NCBI GenBank assembly: GCA_027405735.1
Contig: JAPEHQ010000005.1
Coordinates: 2,294,001-2,358,000, forward strand
Direction: 5' to 3'
Length of the DNA: 64,000 nucleotides
Source: Mucor racemosus
Lineage: Eukaryota; Mucoromycota; Mucoromycetes; Mucorales; Mucoraceae
The notes below the pieces were generated by a model. The model was not told where the DNA came from. It made no database searches and worked only from the letters and a program-made list of their open reading frames with translations. This document shows positions 37,832 to 48,546 of this stretch, one piece after another; positions within the stretch are counted from its first letter, which is position 1; each line of letters starts with the position of its first letter. The translations under genes and the position numbers were made by a program.

Positions 37832-38917
37832 ATGCTACTCAATAATTTACATCATAAAAAACTATTAAATGTACCTTGGATCATTCGTAGAGTCGAAAAT
37901 AAAGCATATTATATCAAATACATTTTTGAGGAGAATGAATATGTGGTTTTAGTTACTGATTTATGTTTAGTTTGGCTTGAACATGGCGATTTTAGACGTA
38001 TTCAGCGAAATGCAAAAGTGCAAAATATTGACATTGAATCAGAAAAAGAAGCAGTAGCAGTGCTAATTCGATTAAAACAACTATTTCTTGATAGTATCTC
38101 ACGCTGTAATATAAAAAAAGAGGCTGGTAAACTCAAATTACACTGTAAACCTAGCAGTAGCCAAATTCAGAATAGAATAAATACCCTTTCCTGGGTATTT
38201 AATTGTGAGCTACTCGATCAAGAGACCAAAAATGATGATGCATTGAGTGGTCCGCAAGTGATTTATGATCATTTCATACAACCAAGTCAAGCAATTGTTA
38301 ATCATTTTACCGAGAATATGTCAGGTAACCCCTCCCCCATTTCTTTATAATGCATTATAGATCGCTTGGCTAAACAAAAATGTTTGTGCGCTTGAAATAA
38401 AAATCACAAAATAGATGAAAACCAAATCAAATTAAAAATGGTAAGACCAAAGAGAAAATCAGGCACTGTTGATTTTTCATCAAGTATTTGTTGATAGGCA
38501 AAAGCATCAGCATCCATGTATTCCACTACATCTTTGAGTTATATTTCTGAATTAATAAATGATAAAGGTAAGATGCACAAACGAAAACAGGGAAGTGTTT
38601 GTTTTTGTAATTGATCATCGAAAAAACACACACATTTTAGATACTCCAATTGCAACAGTTACACAGATGCCCCTAGATGAACCAGAATCTCAAAGCCAAA
38701 AAGAAAAGATGCATATTATGGTCAGTAGTATCACATAATCTAACTTGAAATGCTTATTTTTTATATTTTTCCTTTTTTTTATTATTTTTTTTATTAATTT
38801 TTTTTATAATAGACGAATGAAGAATTAGAAGAAAGAAAAAGACAAGAGTTACAGTTATTAGAGCAAGAGGAAAGAAAACGATTAATGGCCGCTAATAAGA
38901 AGAGAAGAAGACTTTAA
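37832..38917 (+). CDS. XLF/Nej1-like non-homologous end-joining factor
   Basis: Model: 37832-38324, 38415-38440, 38498-38567, 38641-38720 and 38813-38917, giving 257 residues. The first 165 residues match the XLF head-domain pattern: LNVPWIIRRVENKAYYIKYI, VVLVTDLCLVWLE, a helical part, KLKLHC, then LSWVFNCELLD, GPQVIYDHFIQPSQAIV. XLF-type proteins bridge XRCC4-ligase IV and DNA ends in the nucleus. A charged helical tail ends in KKRRRL, as expected of a basic Ku-binding or nuclear signal end. Intron 1 may instead be split into two very short introns (36 and 33 bases) around a 21-base exon; both versions stay in frame. It starts 74 bases after the QPRT stop and its stop overlaps the next gene. 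Confidence 0.75.
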
Positions 38918-39324
38918 AGTCTTGTGGATGGGGTAAATAAACTTCCTTTTTCGGTACACATAATAAATTTTTTGTCATAGCATGGTATATAGAAATTGTC
39001 TTGATATTGTTGTTGTTGTTGTTGTTGAAAATCAAAATAATTCTCGAATTTATCGTCATCTGATGGTGAAGGAGGCATATAAATACCAACATTATTAACT
39101 GTAGATAATTTGATCATATCTGTTGGTGTAGCGGGTGATGTTGGCAATGATAAACTAACAGATTTACGCTTCAATGTGAGTGTGTCAATAAATGATGTGG
39201 TTGGAAGTCGGTTTTTCTTCTTTTTTAAGCTTTCCTCTTGAGTTTCAACTTTTTTAATGCTTGATCCTGATTGCCAGAAAGAGCCTTTTTTTATAGGTAC
39301 ATTTTGAGGTTCTAAAGAAGGCAT
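38914..39324 (-). CDS. Small hypothetical protein, Gln-rich near C-terminus
   Basis: Single exon of 136 residues from the ATG at 39324 (MPSLEPQNVP). The frame stays open upstream to 39453, but that part is hydrophobic and AT-driven and is probably untranslated. A basic Ser/Thr-rich centre (LKKKKNRLPTTSFIDTLTLK, then RKSVSLSLPTSPATPT), a TPTDMIKLSTVNNVGIYMPPSPSD stretch split by acidic residues, and a polyQ run are visible. Family unknown. Its stop overlaps the XLF-like stop by 3 bases within the palindrome ACTTTAAAGT. Confidence 0.55.
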   Translation of the reverse strand: MPSLEPQNVPIKKGSFWQSGSSIKKVETQEESLKKKKNRLPTTSFIDTLTLKRKSVSLSLPTSPATPTDMIKLSTVNNVGIYMPPSPSDDDKFENYFDFQQQQQQQYQDNFYIPCYDKKFIMCTEKGSLFTPSTRL

Positions 39325-41529
39325 TGTGTTGAATATTAAAAAGAAGAAAGTAAGCAAAATAAAAAAAGTAGATCTTTTTTCAGAGATGCGGGAAGAAATT
39401 GTCTTTATAAGTAACATTTGTACAGTAGTAAGTTGCTCATGACGCACAAACAAGTTGAATCCTATCTGTTCTTCATTTCATGCATGTACTACTGAGTTAT
39501 TCCTCCGATCCATCGATTATATCCACACATATTTAATCTTATAAATAGGGCAACCCATGTTAAAAAGGCTACTAAGCTCATCAACTCCTCTTATTCCGCC
39601 CATAACCTTGAGTGTTTCATATTATTGACATGCATCATGCATTACTGACATGATTATCAAGGTTAATCGACTCGATTAAAAGTGAAGTTTCATCCTATTA
39701 TATTGCGATACTATTGTTTAAATCTTTTGTGATTGAGATATACTCCCCCCTCCCCCCCCCAATTCAAATCAAGTTGCGTTTATCCATCTCATATTACAAA
39801 TATAAAAACTTTTTAAGCTTATTTGGAAATAGTTTGATTGGATATCATGTTTGTGAAACAATGCTACCATGGTAGTTTGAATCTAACATGTCCCAATTTT
39901 CGATGATCAGATAATTCTCAATGTCTAAATTATTTCAATAAGCATTTATATGGCGAAGATTGCAGAAATACATACATAATCCGCATTTTACTGATATATA
40001 CATGACACATAATATAAAACTGATTTAACAATGCGACACCAAATATGCATACATTTGTGCCTCATGTCGACTCTTAAAAGAAAAGAATACTTGGCACTTC
40101 GATTTAATTAAAAGACCAGACTATATTTAGTGAACCCAATATCAGGTATTTTAATTTGAGTTAATTATTGCCCATATATATATCATTTTTGTACTTGATA
40201 ACCGGAATATATTTTCTTATCAAAATACTATATACTGTACACACAGATGAGGCAGGGTAAACCATGATGTTTTTTCATATATTATACTCTCTCTCTTTCT
40301 CTGCATAATATTATCAAATCAATTTAATTTACCACGCTTATTTCGTTTACATACAAGAGAGTTGTATGCACAACATGCTATATAGAAACTTGACATCGGT
40401 TATTCGTGTATATTTTAGTTGTTTTTAACACCAAACCAAATTTGAAAACAAAAACAAGTTTTAACATTTCCATCATGCTGATATTATGTGAACTTTCATT
40501 ACAAGTTTTTGTTTAGTAACAAATCTAATATTCTTATATTTGTACCTAGTTTTAATTACTGAAATATCACAGGCACAGCAATAGACAATATCAGCTACTA
40601 GAATCAAAAAAGTGAATGCACACAATGGAATTTACCATCGATACCCTTTTCCTTTTCGGAAAATGGTTTAACTTGATTAAAAAAAAGGTATATACTACAC
40701 AGCTTATAAGTCAATATTTGATCTTCAAAAACTTTGATGTATTAATAAAGCTTTCTAAATAACTGCAAAATTTATATTTTAAAACTTTATTGTGGTATTT
40801 ACATGAAAATATCAACAAGTTACCTTTAAATCTACAACACAGACTCATTTTTAACATTTTAGCCATGCTTCCTCCAATTATGTACTTTGGAAATCAAATC
40901 TGAAGTTACAATAAATGCGAACAGGCAACCAACGAATAATCTAAATATAATATCCGTTTAGATTTAAGTGAAATATAATAATTCTGCATACATATACATA
41001 TACTCATGAATTACCAAATATATGGAACACGCCCCTAAAAAATGTGCCATTATTCCCTAAAAATACTCCATAACTAAAAATGGGAAAAAGATCATCAAAA
41101 GTTAGATTTTTTTGACTTCAAATAAAGATACATACAGTTAATAATAACACTCTTAAATGCAGACAAGAATGAGGACCATCATATACCTTTTGTATGGTAC
41201 ATAGCTTAATAGCCAGTCGATGTAGCTTTCATGCAATGTTTAGTTCTTCAGCGAAGAATAATTGCCGCCCTTCTTTTGAAGCATTTTTACTGAATTAAAA
41301 ATTAAGCTGGATTTAAATGAACCTTTTGTCAATATTCTATAGTACTTCAAGTATAGTCTCCCATTTTTTTTCCCTGATTATCTATTGAAATGGGGGCACG
41401 CTCCGATTTTGAATATCACCATATAAAATTGTATCATTAGATATGCGCAGGTGACTGAGCTTGAATCTAAAAAGTGTCCAAATGAAAAAAAAATTCAAAA
41501 AAATCCAAAAAAATCCTTGTATGTTTAAT
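39325..41529. other. Gene-free AT-rich region
   Basis: No coding pattern or RNA gene was seen. A C-rich pyrimidine run (ccccccctccccccccc) lies near 39746-39761. Confidence 0.45.
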
Positions 41530-42010
41530 TACTCACAAAATGCATAGTAAGTTGAGCTAGCGTATTAATTGTTTTAGGTTTAGTTTTTAATTCTGAGTCG
41601 ATCTATGTAGGTTTTAAAAATGTTTTTCTCATAAAATCACTAGTAAATTCGATGTCAAATTCTAACGGTTTTTGATCGAAAAGTACCCTTCATTCAAATG
41701 CAACCCTAAAATATTTTATTTTCACATTATGCGCAACAAAATTATCTACAGAATGAGTATTTATACGTAGCTGTAGCCCTATTTTTTGTGTGGATATTAA
41801 TTTTTTTTTATCATTTTTTTGTATCGGCGAAAATTTATCCTTGTATATCCTCGTCCAAAATGGATCCTTTTTCGTATCACCAAAAATCAATCATTCAATC
41901 GCAATTTTCTCGACGAAAAATTAATATTTTTTGACGATGTAAAATTCGTTAGATAGACGCTAACGAGTGCTATCCTATGATTTTAGCTTTGCATACCTAT
42001 CATTCTTTCA
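41530..42010 (+). repeat. Old diverged copy F of the dispersed repeat (S-P)
   Basis: 41543-41610 (gtaagttgagctagcgtatt onward) aligns with 58440-58500 in copy E, and cgcaacaaaattatct near 41732 aligns with gtgcaacaaaattatct at about 58626 of copy E. Order and spacing agree, but identity is clearly lower than among copies A-E. Confidence 0.55.
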
Positions 42011-43297
42011 TGGATCTCTATAATAGAAAACGTGCTCTCACAAAATTTATAAAAAAATAAAAAAGCCTTCACAACGATCCAAAACCTAGATATCCTGGTA
42101 GAGAATGAAAAATAAAGTAGACTTTACTTAATAACCATTATTGCAATACATTAGTATTTCCTCGATTTATTTTCATTTCAAATGCCGTTTTTCAATCTTA
42201 AGCTGGCCATTTCTGCAATGTTCAAATTTATAAAACAATCACTATAGTAACCATCCTTGCTTCATTTAATAAAGTTTATAGTCGGGACAATCTTGAATGG
42301 ATCCGTACTGTTTTTCAAAGAAAGTTTCTGCCAAAATTAATCACCAATATAAATATTCACGTTTTTTTTTGTTTACTTTGCCCTCTGAAATTGTTGAAAC
42401 CAGAATTAGCGTTTAACATTATATCTCAAAATGTGTGGAATAAATTGTTCAACAACTTTTATTATGTGTTCAAGTAAGACTTTATAATGAAATTTAAGGG
42501 CTGTCATAAGTATATATACTAAACTCCAGCAAAATTTGTATCATAAAAATCTCAATGATATTAATGGATATAACAAAATAAATTGCAGACTCGTTTTCAG
42601 AGAAAATTTTTGGTTTAGTAAAGGGTTTTGTTCTAATTCCTAGCAATACTTTTGTGAAAATTCTCCAAATTGTTACAACTACAAGGTTCGACTGTATAAT
42701 TACAGTAATTATTCAGAAGCTTATTTTATTTTTTATTTGTGTGAAGGATAAAATACAACGTACAGCATTAGTCTAATAGCAGGGTTTAACTTGGGAACTA
42801 TAAGATGGTACAATCAGCTTCGAAAAAGCCTAAAAAATCACAAAATTTGAAGGATTTATAAAAGTAAAATATACATACTATTTGTTTAATTTTAAAATAT
42901 ATATCCATCTTTGTATCCAAATACATATAATGTATTTTCGATGGTAAACTAAAGAATGTGCGTAATAAATTCCGATAGCGTTGGCCATGACGTTTTTGTA
43001 CAACTAATATGTTATTTGCATATATATGGATTTACATGATAATAACTGAAATTAAATGAATAAATTGTCATAAATCATTAATATTCATCTCAATTGAATA
43101 GAATACAGTAGAAAAAATTAGTAAATCTAAGGAGGTTTTCTCTTGAAATGAAAGACAAAAAGATGCAAATGAAATTTTTATTTGTGGCATGAAACATATC
43201 TTTGCACAACCAAAAAGAACCGAGTAATAATATTTATATCTCTTAGCTCTTTTTTTCTATATTTTATCAAAATAAACAAAAAAAAAAAAAAAACACG
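42011..43297. other. Gene-free AT-rich region
   Basis: This is the upstream region of the BAG-domain gene. Nothing was recognised apart from an A run just before the start codon. Confidence 0.45.
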
Positions 43298-44965
43298 ATG
43301 TCTACCATAGTGATATCAAACGATAACTTAACATTGGATGATTTTCTTCAACTTCAATCATTGCTTAATCATGAGCAAGAAGAATGCGATAAGCATATTG
43401 AAGCTTGTCATCAACAAAATAAATCTCACGTCCATCCCGATCATTATCATTCCCCTACCATCAAATTCCGTCGTGCAATTAACCCTCAAGCAGCACACGA
43501 GTCTCAACTTGAAAAGCAACGTCTTGCACAAGCTATATTAGCTTTACAATATCTCAAGGATCAATACAGACGTCAACGTGCTATTCAAATCCAAGCTTAC
43601 TTGGAGGAATATCGTCGTCAAGCTCTTATCCGCGCTGTATTACAAGAAGAAGAAGAAAGATATTATCGTCAATGCATAGCCGCTGCTTTGGAACAAAGAC
43701 GTGTTAATTTGCTTTGGCAACAATTTGTAGATGCTAAAAGACAAGAGGCTTTAGTACAGCAATTACAACATCAACAATTGAATAAACAGGAAGAGCAAGT
43801 AACTGACGATGCTACTGACGATGGCGAAAGTTATTCAGAGTATCATTCTCAACAGTTGGCTGATTTATTGAAGAAAATATTCAATCAGCAGCATCCAGAG
43901 CAAGAGCGAACAGCAGAGAACCCAGAATCTGAAACCTCCCCCAACGTTAATGTTAATAACAAATCAGAAGACGAACAACAGTCGATGGCAGAGGTTTGGA
44001 AATACCTCAATGAACAAAAAGCCGACTCTGAGACCCCTAGAACTGCATTTTTATCCTCAGAACATGACAGGGTATTGGGTGCAGGAGAAGAGCAAAATGC
44101 AGAATCTAATGAGCAACAAGAAACAGAATCTATTGGTAGCCCTGCATCTTTATCAGATTATGATCAAATTAAAGCACTGCCTCCTTTACAAGATCATGTG
44201 GTTACATTACAGGATTTAATCCAGAAATTAGCTGCAGAACCTGTGCTAGTGGGTGAGCAATATAACAAATATGATGCTCCTATTCAATCTTTTACAAAAG
44301 AACCTTTGCGGGAAACCACCACTACTCCTCCTCCTCCTCCTACTACTACTACAAATGAAAACAAGGATGATGAGACAGAACAATCCAAGGAAAAGACAAA
44401 AAAGGCATTCTTGCCTCAACATATTCTCACAGAAGCAGAGCCTACACCTACACTTGAAAACATGCCAAATACGCCACTCGATAATGTATCAATTAAAGAT
44501 GATTCTCATTTTGTTGATACGATCGCTGCTGAGCAACAAAATCAAGAGATGCCTGCAGATCCACGCAAGGAGAAGGCATTTGAAGAATTAGATAATATCT
44601 CTGACCAATTGTCTAATAACAGTGATCTTGTCAAACGTTGGAACCAGGTACTGTTACATTCTGCGAATCTTAGTTTTAATAAACAGCAAGACGGTACATT
44701 ATTGTTAACTGCATCTACAGATGCCAATAGACAGTTTCTTGGCTCTGAAGATGAAATTATGAGAGTCATGCTTAAATTAGATTCTATTGATTCACTTGGA
44801 GATGAAGATATTCGCTTAAAGAGAAAGAGCCTTGTAAAGAAATGTGAACACATGTTGGAGGAGTTGGACCAAGCCAAGAAAACTCAATGGGAAAAGGTTG
44901 TTTCCTCCGATAAACAAGGAAGAAACAAACATCGGCGCCATAATAAAAAGCATCACAAAAAATAA
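43298..44965 (+). CDS. BAG-domain protein with Gln/Arg-rich helical N-terminus
   Basis: Single exon, 555 residues. Residues about 65-165 form a long charged helix rich in Arg, Gln and Glu (LEEYRRQALIRAVLQEEEER). The middle (170-430) is acidic and disordered, with a TTTPPPPPTTTT run. Residues about 475-530 fit a BAG domain: EIMRVMLKLDSIDSLGDEDI, then RLKRKSLVKKCEHMLEELD. BAG domains bind the Hsp70 ATPase domain and promote nucleotide exchange. The C-terminus is strongly basic (KHRRHNKKHHKK), suggesting nuclear or nucleic-acid contact. The BAG call rests on the pattern of the last helix pair. Confidence 0.75.
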   Translation: MSTIVISNDNLTLDDFLQLQSLLNHEQEECDKHIEACHQQNKSHVHPDHYHSPTIKFRRAINPQAAHESQLEKQRLAQAILALQYLKDQYRRQRAIQIQAYLEEYRRQALIRAVLQEEEERYYRQCIAAALEQRRVNLLWQQFVDAKRQEALVQQLQHQQLNKQEEQVTDDATDDGESYSEYHSQQLADLLKKIFNQQHPEQERTAENPESETSPNVNVNNKSEDEQQSMAEVWKYLNEQKADSETPRTAFLSSEHDRVLGAGEEQNAESNEQQETESIGSPASLSDYDQIKALPPLQDHVVTLQDLIQKLAAEPVLVGEQYNKYDAPIQSFTKEPLRETTTTPPPPPTTTTNENKDDETEQSKEKTKKAFLPQHILTEAEPTPTLENMPNTPLDNVSIKDDSHFVDTIAAEQQNQEMPADPRKEKAFEELDNISDQLSNNSDLVKRWNQVLLHSANLSFNKQQDGTLLLTASTDANRQFLGSEDEIMRVMLKLDSIDSLGDEDIRLKRKSLVKKCEHMLEELDQAKKTQWEKVVSSDKQGRNKHRRHNKKHHKK

Positions 44966-45058
44966 TAATAAAAAGAGGGTATAATTTACCCTTCTCCAGG
45001 TTACTATTTTTACTTTATAAACTAATCGTGAGAAACCCTTTTCTTTCTTGTTAAAAAA

Positions 45059-46131
45059 ATGTTTATTAAGAAACTTCCATATATTTTATCTTATTTCCTT
45101 GGTTATAGAAAACCAAATCATGTTGTTAAAAAGTTACCTGTGTGGAGGATATATTTGTGGGGTTTCATTGCTGCTTGGGCTGGCATTGCAATAATAGAAA
45201 TCATATTTGCTTATGGTCCATCATTTCAATCACATCACACACCCATGATTATAGCATCTTTTGTAAGTATGAATGTTTATTTTACATATCAAACAAAACA
45301 TATAAACTAAGCTTAAATTAGGGTGCATCAGCAGTTTTAATCTATGGTGTAATAGAATCTCCTTTAGCACAACCTCGTAATGTTATAGGTGGTCAAATCA
45401 TTGGCGCTATAGTGGGTGTTATTATATCGCAATTATTCTTGGGTATAGAGAAAAACTGGGCATCAGAAGGTCAATTCACTGTTGTGCAATGGGTCACTGG
45501 TGCTACAGCTATGTCTTTATCGTTAGTAGTGATGCAAATAACTAAATGCGTTCACCCTCCAGGCGGTGCAACTGCGTTGATCCCTGCAGTAACAATCGCT
45601 ATTCTTGATATAAAATGGTTTTATATTGGTGTAGTAGCATTATCTTCAGTAATTCAAGTATTGATTGCATGTTTGATTAATAATATTGAAAGAAGATATC
45701 CATTATATTGGTGGGCACCAAATGAATTACCAACCAAGGTGAACCCAAATGAACTTGCTGCAGTTTTATCTATTCCACAATCAATGCATGGACCTGAAGA
45801 TGTTGTGCTTGATAATTTGACAGAAGCTGAAGAGGGTAGATTAAATGCGTCAAAAGTTAAAGATAATGATAACGATAGCGATAACGATAAAGTTGCGCAA
45901 AAGTACCATAATAATTTTTCCTCTTCAACATCCTCTTCCGTCACAACATATGAAAAACACCACATGGTAATAGATCAAGCCATTACCACATTACAAAAAC
46001 ATGCTCAAAATTCAGATACCAAATATATATTATTAACCACAAATTCCTTGTTTCATTCTCCAGGAATTTCATTAACAAACGATGAAAAGACAACATTAGA
46101 AACATTAATACAAAAATTAAATTCTCAGTAA
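45059..46131 (+). CDS. HPP-family integral membrane protein
   Basis: Two exons, 45059-45262 and 45322-46131, give 337 residues. Several hydrophobic helices cover residues 25-210, with the family hallmark KCVHPPGGATALIPA near 142-157 and the preceding GASAVLIYGVIESPLAQPRN block. HPP proteins are membrane proteins found in bacteria, plants and fungi; a plant/cyanobacterial member has been linked to nitrite transport, but the fungal substrate is unknown. The C-terminal 130 residues are cytosolic and acidic/Ser-rich. It starts 94 bases after the BAG gene and ends 2 bases from the YjbQ gene. Confidence 0.9.
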
Positions 46132-46133
46132 AT

Positions 46134-46822
46134 TTATTTATTTTGACCTTGTAAAGTTACAACAACACGACGAGATCCACCAGAATTACGATGCTCACAC
46201 AAATAAATTCTAATTTTAAAATATTGTTATTTATACAAATTCATGGAAACGGATAAATTAGTGATAAAAAAATACTTGCCCTTGCCAAGTGCCCAAATTA
46301 AGTTTGCCATTGGTGATTGGAATATTCAAGGATACACCCACAATTCCAGATTTTAAATGTCCAGGCTATGAAAGTTATTGTTAGATAAAACATGAAATGA
46401 TTTGAAATGCATTCGCTTATACCATATCATCAGCACCTTCTGCTGTATGAATGTAAGGAAATGTTTCTGGCACAATTTTATTTAAACCCATTTCCATATC
46501 TTTTTGAACATCAGAATCATAATTTTCATTGATCATCAAGGAAGCAGAAGTATGTTGTACTTTATACAAGTAGAAAAAAAATTAGCCTTTTTTATTCTGC
46601 TATATTGATAAATAATAGTGTAACATTTGAGATTATAAACTTACAAAATACATTAGCCATGCCCACTTTAAAGTTTTTCAATTCGGGCAGTTGACCTACA
46701 ATCTCTTTATGAACTAAATGACAACCTAAAAGCAAAATGAATAATTGATTTTAAAGGGTTTTTGCAGGTGAAATACCTCTTCTACGTTCATTTAAACGAA
46801 TTTCTTTTTGAACCCAAGACAT
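46134..46822 (-). CDS. YjbQ/UPF0047 family protein
   Basis: Five exons, 46822-46777, 46725-46645, 46559-46423, 46365-46280 and 46209-46134, give 141 residues, the family length. Signature blocks: [39 protein letters not shown], and [20 protein letters not shown] followed by [13 protein letters not shown] bacterial member has weak thiamine-phosphate synthase activity; the role in eukaryotes is unknown. The last intron (46279-46210) begins GCAAGT instead of GT; only this junction restores the invariant WQGIYLCEHR. The other introns are GT-AG. Confidence 0.93.
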
Positions 46823-47220
46823 TATAATGTAAGAATATGTTAAAAAAAGAGAGGAAAGTAAAAGCGTGCTTGGTGTCGGCGACATGAAGTATATACTCCA
46901 AGGTGGAGTCATTTGAGTCACGTATCGTTAACGTCATTAAATGTATATATATATTTCCCGGGTTCTTTTGTATAATCTATTCCCTTGGCGAGCTTCCTTT
47001 CATGGTAAATTTCCTCTTTTTGAGATTAATAAGGTTACCTAAATTCCTAAAAAGTAATAAATTTACCATATAATCACCGGGAAAGAACTTTCCCGCAAAT
47101 AGAAAGTGTATAAATACAATAATGAGTTTTTTGAGGGATTTATTTTCTTTTTTTCATTTATGGATTATTTTTCTTTTTTCTGTCCTTTTTTTTTTTATTA
47201 TTATTATTATCAACATCATC
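46823..47220. promoter_or_regulatory. Divergent promoter region, YjbQ gene and velvet gene
   Basis: 398 bases separate the two starts. A (TA)n tract lies near 46942-46952 and a TATA-like gtataaata at about 47107-47115, upstream of the velvet gene. Confidence 0.45.
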
Positions 47221-48546
47221 ATGTCTTGCTCTTATAGATTTATGAATTCATCGTTATCTCAATTATCCAATAATAGGTTAGTTTGGAAATATATGTTATT
47301 GATAAATAGCAGTAATAATCCTAATACATACTCTTCAGGGACTATGATATTATACTAAGACAACAACCAACAAGAGCAAAAATTAGTATACCAAATGAAA
47401 GAGATAAAAGATCTATAGAACCACCACCTATTTTACAAATGCAATGGGTCAATTTTTCAAATGAAGAGAAAAAGTAAAACAATCCAAAAAATCCCAAACT
47501 TGGACAAATTATAATAATCATATTGTAAATAGACAATCATTACAAAGTCCATTTTATTTTGTTATGGTTAATATCGTTCACGCAGAAAATCCAGATACAA
47601 CATGTCCATTACCCACGAAAGAATATTTATCAGGTGCTACAGTATCTTCACTTTATAGACTAAGAGATATTGATAACACAGACGGCGGCTTTTTCGTATT
47701 TGGGGATTTAGCAGTAAAAAAGCAAGGTTATTTTCGACTTTATTTTAGTCTTTTTGAAATGATAGAGTATGTGTACAAATTTATAAATTATTCATGTGTA
47801 ACTTTTTAATTGATGTGTATAAATAGTGGCATAGTTGAAAATCGCAAGAATACTTTATCCAACTCATTTATGGTTTACACAACAAAACAATACCCAGGCC
47901 CTATTGAATCTACATTTTTATCTCGTACATTTTCAGACCAAGGTGTAAAAATAAGAGTAAGAAAAAACCATCAATTATCAACTAATACAACAACAACAAC
48001 AACCACAACCACAAAAAAGAAAGGGTAAATAGCTTTATATTTATACATTATATCCAAAAAGAGTAAATATTCAATTTTATGGTTTGTAGTGGGACCAACG
48101 TCGTTGTAGCACGTAAACGAAAGTACGATAATACAAGTATTTGTCATCAACCTTTAAAAAAAGAAGTTTTGTCTCCACCTCCATATGCTTCTGATAATAT
48201 TGTACATTTTGGTAGATGGCAATCATCATTATACAAATGTAAATCCTCTTCTTCTTCTTCTTCTTCTTCTTCTTCTCAGTCATCCAATAACAACAATAGC
48301 AACCCTATAAATCATGATATCTCTGATAATACCCCTCCTTTACCTTCAATGGCGTCTTCTCCAACTCTTTCCTCTTGTTCATCATCAAACATCATTTATT
48401 TACCTCCTATTGCTCAACTTCCTTGTAATATAGAAACCACATCTCCCCCATTTTATCAATTACCTCCTCTCTGTGAAATCATGAATAATAAGCATTCAAA
48501 TGAAACTTATACTTCTTTTCCGATTGACACTGCATTCTTTAAATAA
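47221..48546 (+). CDS. Velvet-domain regulatory protein (VosA/VelB-like)
   Basis: Five exons, 47221-47276, 47339-47473, 47533-47772, 47827-48024 and 48090-48546, give 361 residues. The velvet domain runs from about residue 18 to 200: DYDIILRQQPTRARISIPNE, RSIEPPPILQMQWV, TDGGFFVFGDLAVKKQGYFR LYFSLF and YPGPIESTFLSRTFSDQGVK. Velvet proteins are fungus-specific nuclear regulators of development and secondary metabolism with an NF-kB-like DNA-binding fold. After the domain come a Thr run, a basic VVVARKRKYD patch and a long Ser-rich tail. The frame stays open 33 codons upstream (to 47122), but that part is a membrane-like AT-driven stretch and is taken as untranslated. Confidence 0.9.

Noticed and set aside
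45654..45965. 103-codon minus-strand frame in the HPP gene
   Set aside because: Antisense shadow of the HPP coding exon.
47122..47220. Upstream in-frame ATG adding a membrane-like segment to the velvet protein
   Set aside because: The hydrophobic run comes from T-rich leader sequence, and velvet proteins are nuclear, not membrane-anchored.
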